Assembly (NCBI GenBank): GCA_027972325.1
Contig: JAPMOS010000065.1
Coordinates: forward strand, 56,001-120,000
Source: Paratrimastix pyriformis
Lineage: Eukaryota > Preaxostyla > Paratrimastigidae
DNA: 64,000 nucleotides
Reading direction: 5' to 3'
Shown piece after piece: positions 63,991-64,000 of the stretch (within the stretch, counting starts at the first letter, position 1; every line of letters starts with the position of its first letter). A model generated the notes under the pieces. It did not search any database and was not told the origin of the DNA. It saw only the letters and a program-made list of their open reading frames with translations. The position numbers and the translations under genes are program-made.

Positions 63991-64000
63991 CCTCATGCTC

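Overview
The window is nuclear DNA of a GC-rich, intron-rich protist. The evidence is spliced protein genes with short introns (many about 45-70 nt), spliceosomal GT...AG boundaries, AATAAA signals, two Pol III tRNA genes, and very many micro- and minisatellites confined almost entirely to introns and gaps. A stand-alone C-terminal half of glycine decarboxylase (P2 type) with a short targeting-like leader, a NAR1 gene and a ciliary LRRIQ3-type gene fit a free-living anaerobic flagellate of the Paratrimastix/Preaxostyla kind. That assignment is an inference; nothing here names the species.

Layout. 1-1.97 kb: poorly resolved, possible fragments of genes on both strands. 1.97-3.97 kb (+): unrecognised His/Ser/Pro-rich protein. 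4.2-4.8 kb (-): glutaredoxin/GST-N-like protein. 5.5-7.4 kb (+): NAR1 (cytosolic Fe-S assembly). 7.7-9.8 kb (+): glycine dehydrogenase subunit 2. 10.2-11.7 kb (+): cyclin K/T/L-type cyclin. 12.2-16.0 kb (-): PIG-S, a GPI-transamidase subunit. 16.1-29.1 kb (+): a very large LRR-IQ-coiled-coil gene resembling LRRIQ3, with a tRNA-Leu(AAG) gene in one intron and a tRNA-His relic in another. 29.2-30.1 kb (+): unknown propeller-like protein. 30.6-37.5 kb (-): three tandem genes encoding RING + TRAF-type zinc finger + NADAR domains. 37.5-39.4 kb (+): unknown. 39.6-40.1 kb (-): decayed Tc1/mariner transposase. 40.6-44.8 kb (-): secreted papain-family protease with about six PSI-like modules and a GPI-type tail. 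44.9-46.3 kb (+): P-loop protein. 46.3-48.8 kb: satellite arrays. 48.8-53.2 kb (-): M3-family oligoendopeptidase F. 53.3-53.8 kb (+): C2HC zinc-finger protein. 53.7 kb to the end (+): USP47-like deubiquitinase with a tRNA-His(GTG) gene in one intron.

The best candidates for something new are: (1) the RING/TRAF-zf/NADAR tandem family, which would join ubiquitin ligation to ADP-ribose or NAD chemistry; (2) a uniform 5' splice-site consensus of GTYYG rather than GTRAG; (3) introns that hold tRNA genes, dispersed related elements, and tandem copies of the following splice acceptor plus exon start; (4) intron repeats whose sense strand is usually G-poor (C runs, ATC), whichever DNA strand the gene is on.

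Functional links visible in the set: NAR1 and the glutaredoxin-like gene (Fe-S/thiol chemistry), PIG-S and a protease with a GPI-type tail, and the RING proteins and a deubiquitinase (ubiquitin). Exon boundaries were deduced by eye from reading frame, phase and family similarity; they have not been tested against transcripts.
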